Assembly: GCA_002298885.1 (NCBI GenBank) | Contig: DBMK01000276.1 | Coordinates: 1 to 7,727 of the forward strand | Direction of reading: 5' to 3' | DNA length: 7,727 bases | From: Anaerolineaceae bacterium UBA700 | GTDB lineage: Bacteria > Chloroflexota > Anaerolineae > Anaerolineales > Anaerolineaceae | In this document: positions 6,279 through 7,727 of the stretch, one piece after another | Layout of the letters: each line of letters starts with the position of its first letter | How positions within the stretch are numbered: the stretch's first letter is position 1 | The notes under the pieces: generated by a model | Seen by the model: the letters and a program-made list of their open reading frames with translations, nothing else | What the model was told of the DNA's origin: nothing | The model's database searches: none | Position numbers and translations under genes: made by a program

Positions 6279-6283
6279 AGGAT

Positions 6284-7681
6284 ATGCCTAGTTATGACGT
6301 TGTAATGATCGGCGCCGGGCCGGGCGGTTACGTGGGTGCCATCCGGGCAGCCCAACTGGGGCTGAAGACAGCAATTATCGATAAAGAATTCCTGGGGGGC
6401 GTGTGCCTGAACATCGGCTGCATTCCCTCCAAGGCGTTGCTCAAGAACGCCGAAGTGGCCCACACCCTGCGCGAGCGGGGCAAAGAATTCGGCTTCTCCT
6501 TCGATAACCTGGTGCTGGATTACGCCGCGGCCGTTAAACGCAGCCGCCAGGTTTCCGACCGCCTGGTCAAGGGAGTCGGTTTCTTGATGCGCAAGAACAA
6601 CATCGACGTGTACATGGGCACGGCCCACATCGCCGCAAAAGACAGGGTCCAGGTGACCGATAAAGACGGTAAGGTCACCGATCTTGAGACGAAGAACATC
6701 ATCGTTGCCACCGGCTCGACCACCGCCTTGATCCCTGGCGTGACGATTGACGGCGAAAAAGTGGTCACCTACCGCGAGGCCATCCTGCAGGAGAAGCTGC
6801 CCAAGTCGGTGGTCATCATCGGGGCCGGAGCCATCGGGATTGAGTTCGCCACGATCTGGAACGCCTACGGCACGCAGGTGACCATCGTGGAAATGCTGCC
6901 CCGGCTGCTGCCGCTGGAAGATGAGGAATGCAGCGCCGAGCTGGCCCGCTCTTACCAGAAGCGCGGCATCAAATTCTATACCAACACCAAGGTGCTCTCG
7001 GTGCAGGCTGTGGAAAACGGGGTACAGGTCAAGGTTGCCGCGCCCGACGGCGAAAAGACGCTGGAGGCGGAGCAAGCCTTGATGGCCATCGGGTTCAAGC
7101 CCAACTCCAAGAACCTGGGGTTGGAAGAGCTGGGAGTCAAGCTGACCGAACGCGGCTTCATCCAGATCGACGACCGCATGGCTACCAACGTGCCGGGGAT
7201 CTGGTCCATCGGCGATGTGACCGGCAAGCTGCTGCTGGCGCACGTGGCCGAAACCCAGGGAGTGGTGTGCGCCGAGAACATCGCCGGGGCCGAAACGATC
7301 ACCCTGGACTACGTCATGATGCCGCGCGCCACCTATTCCTACCCCCAGGTGGCCTCGTTCGGCCTGACCGAGGCGCAGGCCAAGGAGCAGGGGCACGACA
7401 TCAAGGTTGGCAAGTTCACTTTCATCGCCAACGGCAAGGCGCTGGGGATGGGCGACTACATGGGCTTCGGCAAGCTCATCGTCGACCAGAAGTACGGCGA
7501 GATCCTGGGCGGCCACCTGGTGGGGCCCGAGGTGTGCGAGCTGCTGCCCGAGCTGACCCTGGCCCAGCGCATGGAGCTGACCTCGGCCGAGATCGCCCGC
7601 AACGTGCACGCTCACCCCACCCTGAGCGAAGTGATCCTGGAAGCGGCGCACGCCGCAGAGGGACACCCGCTGCAGCAGTAA
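6284..7681 (+). CDS. lpdA: Dihydrolipoyl dehydrogenase (E3)
   Basis: This 465-residue FAD enzyme reoxidises the dihydrolipoyl group of E2 and passes the electrons to NAD+. Seen: FAD-binding GAGPGGYVGA (10-19); the redox disulfide CLNIGC (Cys41, Cys46) in GGVCLNIGCIPSK; ATGS (142-145); the NAD-binding fold IIGAGAIGIEF (178-188); the second FAD contact GIWSIGDVTG (305-314); and the C-terminal dimer-interface HAHPTLSE with the catalytic pair His444/Glu449. There is no extra N-terminal lipoyl domain, and the length is typical of the family (about 460-475). The ATG at 6284 has AGGAG 5 nt upstream. It lies 158 bp after E2, a larger gap than elsewhere in the operon, and may have its own promoter. 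That would suit an E3 shared with other lipoyl systems such as pyruvate dehydrogenase or the glycine cleavage system. Confidence 0.96.
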   Translation: MPSYDVVMIGAGPGGYVGAIRAAQLGLKTAIIDKEFLGGVCLNIGCIPSKALLKNAEVAHTLRERGKEFGFSFDNLVLDYAAAVKRSRQVSDRLVKGVGFLMRKNNIDVYMGTAHIAAKDRVQVTDKDGKVTDLETKNIIVATGSTTALIPGVTIDGEKVVTYREAILQEKLPKSVVIIGAGAIGIEFATIWNAYGTQVTIVEMLPRLLPLEDEECSAELARSYQKRGIKFYTNTKVLSVQAVENGVQVKVAAPDGEKTLEAEQALMAIGFKPNSKNLGLEELGVKLTERGFIQIDDRMATNVPGIWSIGDVTGKLLLAHVAETQGVVCAENIAGAETITLDYVMMPRATYSYPQVASFGLTEAQAKEQGHDIKVGKFTFIANGKALGMGDYMGFGKLIVDQKYGEILGGHLVGPEVCELLPELTLAQRMELTSAEIARNVHAHPTLSEVILEAAHAAEGHPLQQ

Positions 7682-7727
7682 GAGCCATTTTTTTATCGCG
7701 ATTTAAGACCTGACACCTTATTTTTGC
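7682..7727. other. Downstream tail, no clear terminator
   Basis: After the E3 stop there is a run of seven T (7688-7694) and an 8-bp palindrome ATCGCGAT (7695-7702), but no GC-rich stem directly before the T-run. The sequence changes to AT-rich. A terminator or a repeat may continue past the window edge. Confidence 0.3.

Noticed and set aside
6218..7666. A 482-codon open frame on the minus strand covering almost all of the E3 gene
   Set aside because: It is the antisense shadow of a GC-rich gene with strong third-position bias; its translation is His/Gln/Gly-rich with no recognisable domain, while the plus strand has every E3 motif.
7688..7727. Terminator after E3
   Set aside because: A T-run is present but no GC-rich hairpin precedes it; ATCGCGAT lies after the T-run. 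The window ends too soon to decide.

Overview
The window holds six complete genes in two divergent transcription units on GC-rich DNA. No gene is cut by either edge. I see no mobile element, tRNA, rRNA, CRISPR array or undescribed multi-gene system. The protein-coding content is conventional; the less ordinary signals lie in the three gaps between genes.

Minus strand (25-2564): a two-gene ABC exporter. The ATPase comes first and its stop overlaps the permease start in an ATGA. A perfect TATAAT -10 box (2594-2599) lies just upstream of the ATPase. The permease has about twelve membrane segments and an internal sequence repeat suggesting it arose by duplication. Its substrate cannot be told from the sequence.

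Plus strand (2746-7681): a four-gene 2-oxoacid dehydrogenase operon in the order E1-alpha, E1-beta, E2, E3. E1-alpha and E1-beta carry features of the branched-chain (2-oxoisovalerate) type: GEG in the thiamine diphosphate motif, a PHSSDDDD loop, and YHSQS with an EPKKGYR stretch in E1-beta. The complex should decarboxylate branched-chain 2-oxoacids from valine, leucine and isoleucine, pass the acyl group to lipoyl-E2 and then CoA, and reoxidise the lipoyl group through the FAD enzyme E3 with NAD+. The acyl-CoAs could feed catabolism or branched fatty acid priming. E1-alpha and E1-beta overlap by 8 bp. E2 follows a GC-rich palindromic gap of 79 bp. E3 follows an AT-richer 158 bp gap with nested inverted repeats and a possible promoter of its own.

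Organism: a bacterium, probably a member of the Chloroflexota (Anaerolineae-like). This is inference from protein style, GC-rich genes with AT-rich promoters, and C/G-tract intergenic palindromes of a kind I associate with that group. It rests on no database search.

Several starts were refined from Shine-Dalgarno evidence: permease at 1791, ATPase at 2564, E1-alpha at 2746, E1-beta at GTG 3722, E3 at 6284.
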